Shown in pieces: positions 28,418-36,705 of a stretch of DNA of 64,000 bases. Under the pieces are notes generated by a model. It had not been told where the DNA came from. It was given only the letters and a program-made list of their open reading frames with translations, and did not search any database. Made by a program: the position numbers and the translations under genes. Position 1 is the stretch's first letter. Each line of letters begins with the position of its first letter. Source of the stretch: Paenibacillus guangzhouensis (GTDB lineage Bacteria > Bacillota > Bacilli > Paenibacillales > Paenibacillaceae); contig NZ_CP045293.1 in the NCBI RefSeq assembly GCF_009363075.1, positions 4,548,001-4,612,000 on the forward strand, written 5' to 3'.

Positions 28418-29335
28418 TTACTCTTTTACCGCACCAATCGTTAGACCTTGAATGAAATAACGTTGGAAGAATGGATAAGCGAAGATGATCGGACCTGTCG
28501 CAAGTACAACCATCGCCATCCGTGATGTATCCTGTGGCAAGGATTGCAATAAGCCCACGCCCAAGGATGGATTATTCGTATTCTGCAATAGGAACTGCAT
28601 ACTGTTCTCGATCCGCATGAGCATCGATTGCAGTGGTACAAGATCCGGATTATCAATATACAGCAAGGCGTTGAACCAGTCATTCCAGTAACCTAATGTA
28701 CTGAATAGACCGATCGTTGCCAGACCCGGCAGAGACAACGGAAGGATGAGTCGGCAGAAAATTCCGAACTCGCCTGCACCGTCAATTTTACCGGATTCGA
28801 TGATCGCTTCTGGCACCGAGGTGACGAAGAAAGTCCTCATAATCATGATGTAGAAGGCATTCCCTGCCATCGGCAGGATCAGCGCTAGCAATGTGTCTTT
28901 CATGCCAAGCAATTGCGTTACAACGATATACGTCGGAACAAGTCCACCATTGAATAGCATCGTAAAGAAGGCGAAGAAGCCGAAGAAATTACGATATTTG
29001 AAGCTTTTGCGGGAAATCGCATAAGCAAATGTTGCCGTTAGAATCAAGCTGACGAGTGTACCAATCAGCGTAACGGTAATGGTAATTCCGTAGGAACGAA
29101 ACAGCTGATCTCCTGCTTTGAATAGATAACGGTAAGCATCAAGGCTCCATTTCTCAGGGAAGATACTATATCCGTTCGCCGCAAGCGTTTGCTCGTCCGT
29201 GAACGAGATGATGGTAACGAATAAGAACGGGAAGACGCAGGCAAAGGCGAACAACCCAGCTATAACATTAAACACGACATTTAACCCGACGGGCAATTTA
29301 TGAAAATCACGCGATTTAAGCACTTTTGTTGACAT
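28418..29335 (-). CDS. Carbohydrate ABC transporter permease, LplC-like
   Basis: A 305-residue permease with six membrane helices and the EAA loop PEAIIESGKIDGAGEFGIFC. It begins with a basic N terminus and ends RYFIQGLTIGAVKE, as in the LplC/YtcP subgroup. The second ATG (29335) lies 8 bases after AGGAGG, whereas the first is only 2 bases from it, so the shorter form is preferred. It pairs with 29363-30301; no ATPase is encoded in this operon. Confidence 0.93.
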   Translation of the reverse strand: MSTKVLKSRDFHKLPVGLNVVFNVIAGLFAFACVFPFLFVTIISFTDEQTLAANGYSIFPEKWSLDAYRYLFKAGDQLFRSYGITITVTLIGTLVSLILTATFAYAISRKSFKYRNFFGFFAFFTMLFNGGLVPTYIVVTQLLGMKDTLLALILPMAGNAFYIMIMRTFFVTSVPEAIIESGKIDGAGEFGIFCRLILPLSLPGLATIGLFSTLGYWNDWFNALLYIDNPDLVPLQSMLMRIENSMQFLLQNTNNPSLGVGLLQSLPQDTSRMAMVVLATGPIIFAYPFFQRYFIQGLTIGAVKE

Positions 29336-29362
29336 ATCCATTTCCTCCTTTCTAGGCGATCT

Positions 29363-30301
29363 TTAGAATAATGCGTTGTCCTTGTCCCATTTACGAACGA
29401 TCCAGTTCGAGAGGATAACAAGCGTAAATCCGATCACCGATTGATATAAGCCAGCTGCAGTACTCATGCCAATCTCACCTGTTGCTTTGAGACCGCGGTA
29501 TACGTACGTATCGATAACGTTCGTAACGGAGTAGAGTGCGCCCGAATCTCTTGGTACTTGATAAAAGAGACCAAAGTCTGCATAGAAGATACGTCCAATT
29601 GCAAGCAATGTTAGGATTGTCATTAGTGGTTTAAGCATTGGGAGCGTAATGTTGCGAATTTGCTGCCATTTACTAGCCCCGTCGATCATTGCCGCCTCGT
29701 AGAGTGATTTATCAATCCCCATGATGGCCGCCAAATACACAACGCTGTTATATCCAACGGATTTCCACAGGAAGACTAGAATAATGATAAATGGCCAGTA
29801 TGCTTTCTCGGTATACCATTGCGTCGGTTCAGCGCCGAACCAACTGCCGATTTGATTGATCATCCCTTTATCAAAGCTCAAGAAACTGAACACGAAATAA
29901 CCAACAATAACCCAAGATAAGAAATAAGGCAGGAACATACCGGTCTGATACACTTTTGCAAGCTTCTTATTCGTGATTTCCGCAAGAATAATCGCCATCG
30001 CTACCGCAAGAACAAGACCGACAATAATGAAGAAGATGTTATATAATAACGTGTTACGCGTAATGACATAGGCATCATTGGTACTGAATAAGAACTTAAA
30101 GTTATCCCATCCTACCCATTTGCTTTCCACGATGCTTGCCCAGAATCCATCACGGCTGTTACGGTATTCCTTAAACGCAATAACAACTCCGGCCATTGGC
30201 AAATAGGAGAAGAACAGGAACCATAAGGTCGCCGGCAAAGCCATCAGCAGAAGTACTTTATTCTTATTGATATCCTTGAAGAATCCGCCGATCCTTTTCA
30301 T
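29363..30301 (-). CDS. Carbohydrate ABC transporter permease, LplB-like
   Basis: A 312-residue permease of the LplB class (polysaccharide/oligosaccharide importer subgroup). The N-terminal MKRIGGFFKDINKNKVLLLM segment, the following helix ending FSYLPMAGVVIAFKEY and the EAA loop LYEAAMIDGASKWQQIRNI are diagnostic. It ends with RKWDKDNALF. It lies between the SBP and LplC-like genes with short gaps and a GAGGTGAT ribosome site. Confidence 0.94.
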   Translation of the reverse strand: MKRIGGFFKDINKNKVLLLMALPATLWFLFFSYLPMAGVVIAFKEYRNSRDGFWASIVESKWVGWDNFKFLFSTNDAYVITRNTLLYNIFFIIVGLVLAVAMAIILAEITNKKLAKVYQTGMFLPYFLSWVIVGYFVFSFLSFDKGMINQIGSWFGAEPTQWYTEKAYWPFIIILVFLWKSVGYNSVVYLAAIMGIDKSLYEAAMIDGASKWQQIRNITLPMLKPLMTILTLLAIGRIFYADFGLFYQVPRDSGALYSVTNVIDTYVYRGLKATGEIGMSTAAGLYQSVIGFTLVILSNWIVRKWDKDNALF

Positions 30302-30379
30302 ACGATCACCTCTCGAATCAATATTGAGAATGAATTAGGCGAATGATCGACATCCGCCCAATTCGTTACGTTCATAACT

Positions 30380-31846
30380 TTATTTTTGGGATGCTTTCCA
30401 AGCGTCCACTTGACTTTGTGCTTCAGCAATAATTTTATCTAGGCCAGCAGCTTTGAATTTCGCCGTTGCTTGTGGAATGAATTTGTCTGGATCCACAGTT
30501 CCTGTCATAAGCGAAGCCCAGAATTCTTCTTTAACGTTCTGTACTGCTGCGATTTCTGTTGTTACTTTGGATGGATCGAAGTTAAATCCTAGAAGCGGTG
30601 CTTTTTCACCTGTTGCGTTGAATTTTTTGAACTCGTCCCATTTATTCTCAGGGTCGTTTTTGTCACGGTATGTGATCATTACGTTACCTAGGGAGAATGT
30701 TGGCATATCGTAGTTCTTCGATTCAGGCAAGTTTTCCATCGCATCGTCGCCTACTTTTTTGTAGTGAACGCCTTCGATACCGGAGTCAATCATGTTACGA
30801 AGTACAGGATCAGTATTGAGCAAGTTCAAGAATTCCATTGCTTTCTCAGGGTATTTCGAGTTAGCCGAGATCGCTTGCATCGAACCCATAACGGACCAGT
30901 TGTAGATCAATGGTTGGCTAGCCGCTTTGGATACAACTGGGTAGCCAAGGCTTTGGGACCAGAGGTTATCTGCGAACGGTTGGTTCGTTGCTTTATCTGT
31001 TAACCATTTGCCTGTTGCTTGTACGTCAGACAAGGAAGTAAGTGTTGCAGCTTCCGTTGGCACATAACCAGCTTTGTAGTATTTGTGCATCGTTTCAAGC
31101 GTTTGTTTCATCTCAGGTGTCTCAAGGATGTTAACAACTTTGAGATCTTTATCGCCGACTTTAACCGCCATTGGCATGTTCTCGATGATGTAATCGAAAG
31201 GCACGATCGGGTTAAATGTTTTGTCTACTGCAAGTGCATAAGTACCTGGTTCGTTTTCTTTGATTGTCTTAAGCAAAGGCTCAAGGCTCTCGAGAGTGCT
31301 TACGTTATCCAAGTTCAATTTGTATTTATCAACAAGGTTTTTGTTGAAGCGCCATACGGATTGTGCTGGAAGCTCTTTGTTCGCAGGAACACCGTAGTTG
31401 TGTCCGTCGACTTTGGAACCTTCAAGGAATGCTGGATCAAGCGTATCTACGATACCTTTGCCGTATTTCGGAAGAAGATCGTCGATCGGCAAGAATGCGC
31501 CTTTACGTGCATTTTGTACATAATCGAATGCCCAAGATGATGTGAACATCAGGTCCATTGGTGTACCCGAAGCCGTCATAACTTGCATTTTTTGGGTATA
31601 GTCACCCCAGTCGATCATGTTCATTTTTACAGTTGCGCCAATTTTCTCTTTTGTATATTTGCTAACCTCTTCCATGACACGATCCACATCTTTTTGTGGT
31701 GTTCCGATCGTGTACCAGATCAGTTCTACGGGTTTCTCAGGTGTTCCACTGCTCTCTTCTTTTTTGCCCCCGCAAGCACTTAGGGATAATGACAGCGCTA
31801 ACATCAGCACTAAAGTCGTTACAAAGCTTTTTCTCACTTTACTCAT
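30380..31846 (-). CDS. Extracellular solute-binding lipoprotein, LplA-like
   Basis: A 488-residue lipoprotein of the LplA/YtcQ class that delivers oligosaccharides to LplBC permeases. The signal peptide ends in a lipobox LSAC followed by GGKKEESS. The domain body carries ELIWYTIGTPQKD and the C-terminal FKAAGLDKIIAEAQSQVDAW, which is typical of the family. The start MSKVRKS at 31846 is used because AGGAGGG lies 9 bases upstream; the longer reading frame runs into the promoter. It heads the operon after a terminator and promoter. The neighbouring mannosidases suggest a mannose-containing ligand. Confidence 0.94.
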   Translation of the reverse strand: MSKVRKSFVTTLVLMLALSLSLSACGGKKEESSGTPEKPVELIWYTIGTPQKDVDRVMEEVSKYTKEKIGATVKMNMIDWGDYTQKMQVMTASGTPMDLMFTSSWAFDYVQNARKGAFLPIDDLLPKYGKGIVDTLDPAFLEGSKVDGHNYGVPANKELPAQSVWRFNKNLVDKYKLNLDNVSTLESLEPLLKTIKENEPGTYALAVDKTFNPIVPFDYIIENMPMAVKVGDKDLKVVNILETPEMKQTLETMHKYYKAGYVPTEAATLTSLSDVQATGKWLTDKATNQPFADNLWSQSLGYPVVSKAASQPLIYNWSVMGSMQAISANSKYPEKAMEFLNLLNTDPVLRNMIDSGIEGVHYKKVGDDAMENLPESKNYDMPTFSLGNVMITYRDKNDPENKWDEFKKFNATGEKAPLLGFNFDPSKVTTEIAAVQNVKEEFWASLMTGTVDPDKFIPQATAKFKAAGLDKIIAEAQSQVDAWKASQK

Positions 31847-31901
31847 TTTTTGTTTCCCTCCTGTTGTACTTCTCAATAACTGACCCCCGTTTGGGGATAT
31901 A

Positions 31902-31930
31902 TTTACAGTACCGCATGAAAGCATTTTCAA
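31902..31930 (-). promoter_or_regulatory. Probable SigA-type promoter of the mannoside operon
   Basis: On the minus strand TTGAAA (-35) is separated by 17 bases from TGTAAA (-10), ending ~55 bases upstream of the SBP start codon. Confidence 0.5.
31916..31929. promoter_or_regulatory. Near-consensus cre (CcpA) site over the -35 box
   Basis: TGAAAGCATTTTCA matches the catabolite-responsive element consensus TGWNANCGNTNWCA at every fixed position except the central CG, which reads CA. Its place over the -35 box fits repression by CcpA when a preferred sugar is present. Confidence 0.5.
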
Positions 31931-31967
31931 ATAGGCGACAAAGTAAATGATCCATGTCCAAACTAAA

Positions 31968-32006
31968 GAAAAAAAAGACTACTCTAATTATTGATTAGAG
32001 TAGTCC
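31968..32006 (-). terminator. Strong terminator after the YesN-type regulator
   Basis: On the minus strand GGACTACTCTAAT and ATTAGAGTAGTC form a 12-bp perfect stem with a 5-base loop followed by a run of eight or more T. The stop codon of the regulator lies inside the left arm. Confidence 0.9.
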
Positions 32007-33512
32007 TTTATATTCCGTTGGGGAGATTCCCACATATTTCTTGAACTGTTTGTAGAAGTATCCTGTCTCCCAATAGCCCACATCCCGTGCAATCTCATGG
32101 ACTTTCAGGTTCGTGGTCTTCAGCATTTCCTTCGCTTTATCGATCCTGTATTTATTAATATACTCGGTGAACGTCTCGTTCGTCTCCTTGTGGAACAGCT
32201 GACCCAAATAGACCGGATGGATGTTATATTGCTGTCCCATCAGCTTCAGCGACAACTCTTCCGCGTAGGATTTGTGAATGTAGTTAAGCACCTGCTGCAC
32301 CACAGGACTCTTCACATCGGAGATAAGGAACTCGACGGCGGTATCGCATACGCTGTGAATGGCCTCACTCAGATCATCGATCGTGCTCGCTGTTCGGACT
32401 TGATTAAATGCATCATGGAATAGATCGGTCTCTTCCGTATGACGGATGGCCTTGAGCTCCACTTTGAACCGCACGATCATCTCCAACGCAATATTCTGAA
32501 TGTCATGCGGCATAATACCAGGAAGGCTCTGAATACGACTAAAATCCTCTTGTATCAATTGATGCAGCGCTTCCCGGTCCTTCGCGACGAGCAATTTCGT
32601 ATATTGCACCCAATCCAGCCGGAAATCCACGCGCTCCAGCTCCTGACGAATCGGCAGCTCACTGTAATCCATCATATCCTGCTCGGGATAGATCCAGAAG
32701 TACGCCTGCGTCTTCTTCGCGTTCTGGTAGCTCGTCCCCGCATGCGGGAGCGATTCGACGCTGCCGATCGAAATCCGAAGCGGATGGTAATTGCTGAGTC
32801 GACCGTGCAATTCTTGGAGCCATGTCTTCAACTCGCCACAACCTTGATCCGGGTCCTGGATACACGCTAGCAAGATCAAATCTCCATCAATATCACGGAA
32901 GCAGGTATATGCCTTATGGTTCTTCAATTGTCTGGAGATCAGTTCGAACACCTCGGGCTGCTTGACCTCCGGACTGAATACAACCGCAGCAATATAAGGC
33001 GTGTCGAATGAAATATCGAGCAGATCCATCCGTTCCTTGAACTCGATCGGCCCGATCTGATTCGTCACCCAGCGGTGAAGCGTATTGTCCTTGAGAATCT
33101 GCGTGCTGAACTCCGTGATCATCCGTTCTTCCCGGAACGTATTCAGCTTCTCCACCGTATTCTGCAGCGTCGCTCTCAGCTCTTCCACATTGATCGGCTT
33201 GAGCAAATAGTTCTCGATTCCAAGGCGCATGCCTTCTTTCAGATAAGTAAATTCGTTGAATCCGCTCAGCACGATGACCTTCAGCTCGTCATGGAACTCC
33301 CGTGCATTGCGAATCAGCTCAAGGCCCGTCATGACAGGCATCGAAATGTCCGTAATCAAAATGTCCACGAGCGTCTGCTGCATCGCATCCAATGCCTTGC
33401 GCCCATTTTCGGCATGACCTACAATCTCGAGACCCAGTGCAGCCCAATCGATAATATCGTATAGGCCTTCAATAATAAAAGGCTCGTCATCGACAATAAA
33501 TACTCTATACAT
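31995..33512 (-). CDS. YesN-type response regulator with AraC DNA-binding domain
   Basis: A 505-residue regulator. The receiver domain (residues 1-~120) has acidic residues 8-9, phosphoacceptor Asp55 in ILITDISMP and Lys in YLLKPINVEEL. A middle domain of ~250 residues of unknown fold follows. The C-terminal ~100 residues are an AraC helix-turn-helix pair (LSLKLMGQQYNIHPVYLGQL and VHEIARDVGYWETGYFYKQF). It overlaps its kinase gene by 8 bases and is followed by the strong terminator. It most likely activates the SBP/permease/mannosidase operon directly downstream. Confidence 0.95.
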   Translation of the reverse strand: MYRVFIVDDEPFIIEGLYDIIDWAALGLEIVGHAENGRKALDAMQQTLVDILITDISMPVMTGLELIRNAREFHDELKVIVLSGFNEFTYLKEGMRLGIENYLLKPINVEELRATLQNTVEKLNTFREERMITEFSTQILKDNTLHRWVTNQIGPIEFKERMDLLDISFDTPYIAAVVFSPEVKQPEVFELISRQLKNHKAYTCFRDIDGDLILLACIQDPDQGCGELKTWLQELHGRLSNYHPLRISIGSVESLPHAGTSYQNAKKTQAYFWIYPEQDMMDYSELPIRQELERVDFRLDWVQYTKLLVAKDREALHQLIQEDFSRIQSLPGIMPHDIQNIALEMIVRFKVELKAIRHTEETDLFHDAFNQVRTASTIDDLSEAIHSVCDTAVEFLISDVKSPVVQQVLNYIHKSYAEELSLKLMGQQYNIHPVYLGQLFHKETNETFTEYINKYRIDKAKEMLKTTNLKVHEIARDVGYWETGYFYKQFKKYVGISPTEYKGLL

Positions 33513-35328
33513 CTTTACTCTCCTTCTCTTCGATGTCAGGCAGCAGCACCTTCACAATCGTGCCTTCGTCATCCTGACTCTGAAGTTCAACGCCATAGGG
33601 ATTGCCGTATAATAGCTGAAGCCGATCATGCACACTGCGGAGTCCGAAGGACTGGCCTTCCGGCGCATCGGGATGCAAGGAAGCACGAATCTGTTCTAAG
33701 CGATCAGCTGCGATGCCCTGTCCATTATCCTCAATCTGAACCAGAATCCCCTCATCGGCGCGCATGGCACGAATTTGGATGACATTATCCATCCGATCGG
33801 TTCGAAGCCCGTGAACAATATAGTTCTCAATAATCGGCTGCAGCGACATTTGCAAGACGCGTTTGTTGCTTAGTTCGAAATCACAATCAATCGTATATGA
33901 GAATTTGTCCTTGTATCGAATCCGGAACAATTCGAGATATAATTGGCAGGCTTCCAGTTCATCCTTCAGCAAATAAATTTCCTTCTGATGTACGAAGCTG
34001 CGGAATAATGCCGACAGACTGTAGATCATTTCCCCGACATCCTGCGCCCCTTGCGAAATCGCCCGCATACGAATCACTTCCAGGGTATTGTAGAGAAAAT
34101 GGGGATTGATCCTTGCCTGCAAAGCCATGAGTTCTGTTTGCTTTTGCTTAATATCTGCCTTATACACCCGATCGATGTATTGATTCAGATCCAACAGCAT
34201 ATCGTTGAAGCTGTGCGCAATCTGGCCAAGCTGGTCTTCGTTCGGATCATGAATTTGAGCGGTCAAATTCCCTTCCTTCACTTCCTTCGTGAAACGGATG
34301 ATCTCATTGGTGCGTCTTGCGAACCGGATGATGAAGATGGATGGGAACAGGATTGCGACAAGGATACAAATTGCGCTAACACTTAGAATCGTATTGCGTA
34401 CGCCGTTATAGGCGTCCTGCATTTCATCTTTCGAGATCATGCCGAGGACCATATAACCGCCTTTATTCTGCGACAGCTTGGTCATATATTCGTTATTCAC
34501 AAGCTCGCTGCTCTCATAGAAAGAGTTGATCGTTGCCATATCCGGATAAGTCTGACCATACATCTGCCCGAGCGAATCGAATAATACGCCGCCATCGTTA
34601 GTGAGTACGAGGATTCGGCCTTTGAGCGTATCCTTCAGATCGCCGAGCGTCTTCCAGATACTATCCGAATTGTAGAAGACGAGTAGCTGCCCGATATTCG
34701 TGAGCGATTGCTTGTCATTCAGCTGCAGTCGAAGCGAGAACAGATGCGTATTCCACTGATTAAGCGCCTTGCGTACCCAGATGTTCGGAAGTGTAATGTT
34801 GCCGCCTTCCAGCGCCATCACATCGGGGATGTAGGTGTGCACGACGTCAGTCTTCCGTACCTTGAGCTGCTGATACTGGTTATATTCATACATCGTCTGC
34901 TGCCCTGAACTGTATAAGATGAGGTTGCTAATATCCTCGTCGTCCTCCATCTTGTTCTTGAAATATTGCAGCGTCTCCGACCATACACTGTTCGAATTCT
35001 TGTAATATTGATCGAGATTATACTGGATATACTCATAGAACGGATGTTCCAGGAAATACGTCACGCCTGCTGACAAGGCCGAATCGCGGTACACGCCTTC
35101 GACCATCATATGCACGGCATCATACTTCGACGAGATATAGCTATTGACGCGCTGCATCGCTTGCTGCTGACTTTCCAGCTCTCGGTTAATGACCGTCTCT
35201 GACATCGAGCGGAACATGAGATAAGAGAACGTAATGATGGTCACGATCGTGATGAAGGAGAACAGAAGAATCAGCTTCATGAACAAGTTGTTTTGAAAAT
35301 AAGTGCGGTAGAGGCTGCCTAATTTCAT
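33505..35328 (-). CDS. YesM-type sensor histidine kinase
   Basis: A 607-residue membrane kinase with an N-terminal helix (~residues 14-36), a large extracytoplasmic dCACHE-like sensor up to a second helix near residue 310, then HAMP. The His-kinase box is in MALQARINPHFLYNTLEVIR, followed by a HATPase domain with N-box VLQMSLQPIIENYIVHG and G-box IEDNGQGI. The start MKLGSL (35328) is preferred since GAAGGG lies 9 bases upstream of it. It overlaps the response-regulator gene. Such pairs sense extracellular carbohydrate or its binding protein and control the adjacent importer. Confidence 0.95.
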   Translation of the reverse strand: MKLGSLYRTYFQNNLFMKLILLFSFITIVTIITFSYLMFRSMSETVINRELESQQQAMQRVNSYISSKYDAVHMMVEGVYRDSALSAGVTYFLEHPFYEYIQYNLDQYYKNSNSVWSETLQYFKNKMEDDEDISNLILYSSGQQTMYEYNQYQQLKVRKTDVVHTYIPDVMALEGGNITLPNIWVRKALNQWNTHLFSLRLQLNDKQSLTNIGQLLVFYNSDSIWKTLGDLKDTLKGRILVLTNDGGVLFDSLGQMYGQTYPDMATINSFYESSELVNNEYMTKLSQNKGGYMVLGMISKDEMQDAYNGVRNTILSVSAICILVAILFPSIFIIRFARRTNEIIRFTKEVKEGNLTAQIHDPNEDQLGQIAHSFNDMLLDLNQYIDRVYKADIKQKQTELMALQARINPHFLYNTLEVIRMRAISQGAQDVGEMIYSLSALFRSFVHQKEIYLLKDELEACQLYLELFRIRYKDKFSYTIDCDFELSNKRVLQMSLQPIIENYIVHGLRTDRMDNVIQIRAMRADEGILVQIEDNGQGIAADRLEQIRASLHPDAPEGQSFGLRSVHDRLQLLYGNPYGVELQSQDDEGTIVKVLLPDIEEKESKDV

Positions 35329-35361
35329 GCTGTACATCCCTTCATTCGTAGTCAGTAGTTG

Positions 35362-35370
35362 ATTATATCA
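35362..35370 (-). promoter_or_regulatory. Extended -10 promoter for the kinase/regulator pair
   Basis: On the minus strand TGATATAAT is a perfect extended -10 element, about 35 bases before the kinase start codon. The -35 region (TTCGAC) is poor. A perfect 12-base palindrome, ATCGATATCGAT, lies further upstream at 35436-35447 and could be an operator. Confidence 0.5.
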
Positions 35371-35457
35371 CGACTTGTACAGAAGTCGAAATGACGCGAA
35401 ATGACCAGAAACCATCCCATTTGTTCTTCATCGGTATCGATATCGATTTTTTGAATA

Positions 35458-35494
35458 CAAAAAAACGACCCAAGGAATCTTTCCTTGGATCGTT
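35458..35494 (-). terminator. Terminator of the aldo/keto reductase gene
   Basis: On the minus strand AACGATCCAAGGAA pairs with TTCCTTGGGTCGTT (3-base loop) and is followed by TTTTTTT. Confidence 0.85.
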
Positions 35495-35561
35495 CACATT
35501 GCTTCTATACATCTACTTCTCGCGGGCTTCCTCATCGTTGCTACCCTAGCAAGAATAGCAT

Positions 35562-36539
35562 TTAAGGCATGTTCACGCCTCTTGAACTAACGTAGAGCTG
35601 ATACCACTCTTCGCGTGTCATCAACTGCGCTTGACGCTCCGCATCCTTCGTTGCCAGAATACGTTCAACATTAGCCGAACCAATGACAGGCTGAATACCT
35701 GCCGGGTGACGCATTAACCAACCGAGGACGATCGCCTCTGGCGTCGTATTTTTCTCAGCAGCCATCCGCTGTACCATCGCTGCGGTCGCTTGAATGTTCG
35801 CAGGCTCGCCTTCCACGCTGCGACCAGTTAATCGTCCTTGTGCAAGCGGTGCCCACGCTTGGATCTGAACCTTTTCCATCTGGCAATATTCCATCAGACC
35901 CTCAGCGAAGTTCACGTTCACGCCTGCTTGTTGATTCACATGAACCCCTTGATCAAGCCAATCGAGCTTCGCAAGACTCATCTCCAGCTGATTCACTACC
36001 AGCGGCTCGGTTAGTGCGCTATTTAAGAATTTGATTTGCGACGCACTCATATTCGATACACCGAAATAACGAACTTTACCCGATGCTTTTAATTGTCCGA
36101 ACGCTTCTGCTACTTCATCAGGCTCCATCAGCGGGTCTGGACGGTGCAACAGCAGAACATCCAGGTAGTCCACGTTCAGACGCTGCATGGATGCATCCAC
36201 AGAAGATAGAATATGCTCTTTCGAGAAGTCAAATCGTCCAGGTACATCGCCTTCCGCGAATCGAATCCCGCATTTGGTCTGGATCACGAGTTGTTCGCGC
36301 AGCTCTGGTCTGCTCTTCAGAATGCGGCCGAATGCTTCTTCCGCCTTCCCCATGGTGTAGATATTCGCATGATCGATCATGGAGATGCCGATGGACATCG
36401 CCGCGTCCAACGCTTTCTCCGCCTTCAGTACATCCTCTGTTAATAGCGGATCACGGTTCCATCCGCCACCAAACGGCATGCATCCCATAATGACTCGGCT
36501 TGCGGCAATACCGCGCTGTTGTAAAGGTATGATCTTCAT
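35562..36539 (-). CDS. Aldo/keto reductase, YdhF-like
   Basis: A 325-residue NADPH-dependent oxidoreductase with the AKR barrel. The active-site segment SMIDHANIYTMGKAEEAFG carries the conserved Asp and Tyr, then VIQTKCGIR (Lys region) and LLLHRPDPLMEP (His region). The closing portion has the coenzyme-binding pattern PVIGSANVERI. This matches the YdhF subgroup of uncertain physiological substrate. The start at 36539 is used because AGGAGG lies 9 bases before MKIIPL; the longer frame has no ribosome site. A TATAAT hexamer at 36588-36593 on the minus strand may be its -10 box. Single-gene unit with its own terminator. Confidence 0.93.
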   Translation of the reverse strand: MKIIPLQQRGIAASRVIMGCMPFGGGWNRDPLLTEDVLKAEKALDAAMSIGISMIDHANIYTMGKAEEAFGRILKSRPELREQLVIQTKCGIRFAEGDVPGRFDFSKEHILSSVDASMQRLNVDYLDVLLLHRPDPLMEPDEVAEAFGQLKASGKVRYFGVSNMSASQIKFLNSALTEPLVVNQLEMSLAKLDWLDQGVHVNQQAGVNVNFAEGLMEYCQMEKVQIQAWAPLAQGRLTGRSVEGEPANIQATAAMVQRMAAEKNTTPEAIVLGWLMRHPAGIQPVIGSANVERILATKDAERQAQLMTREEWYQLYVSSRGVNMP

Positions 36540-36659
36540 AAGTTGTAGCCTCCTGTGCAGTTGCGAATTATGACAACATTCACATTCATTATACACAGGT
36601 TGAAGGTAATCTCACGAATTTTTTACATGCTCGCGATATCCTTTCATCGTAAACATAGG

Positions 36660-36689
36660 AAAAACCCTAGTACATAAATGCACTAGGGT
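36660..36689 (-). terminator. Terminator of the Ig-like-domain protein
   Basis: ACCCTAGT and ACTAGGGT form an 8-bp perfect stem with a 10-base loop, followed on the minus strand by TTTTTCC. Confidence 0.75.
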
Positions 36690-36705
36690 GATCTATTCAC
36701 TAACG

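Noticed and set aside
31019-31540. 173-codon plus-strand frame opposite the LplA-like gene
   Set aside because: Phe/Cys-rich antisense shadow of a clear SBP gene, with no ribosome site or family match.
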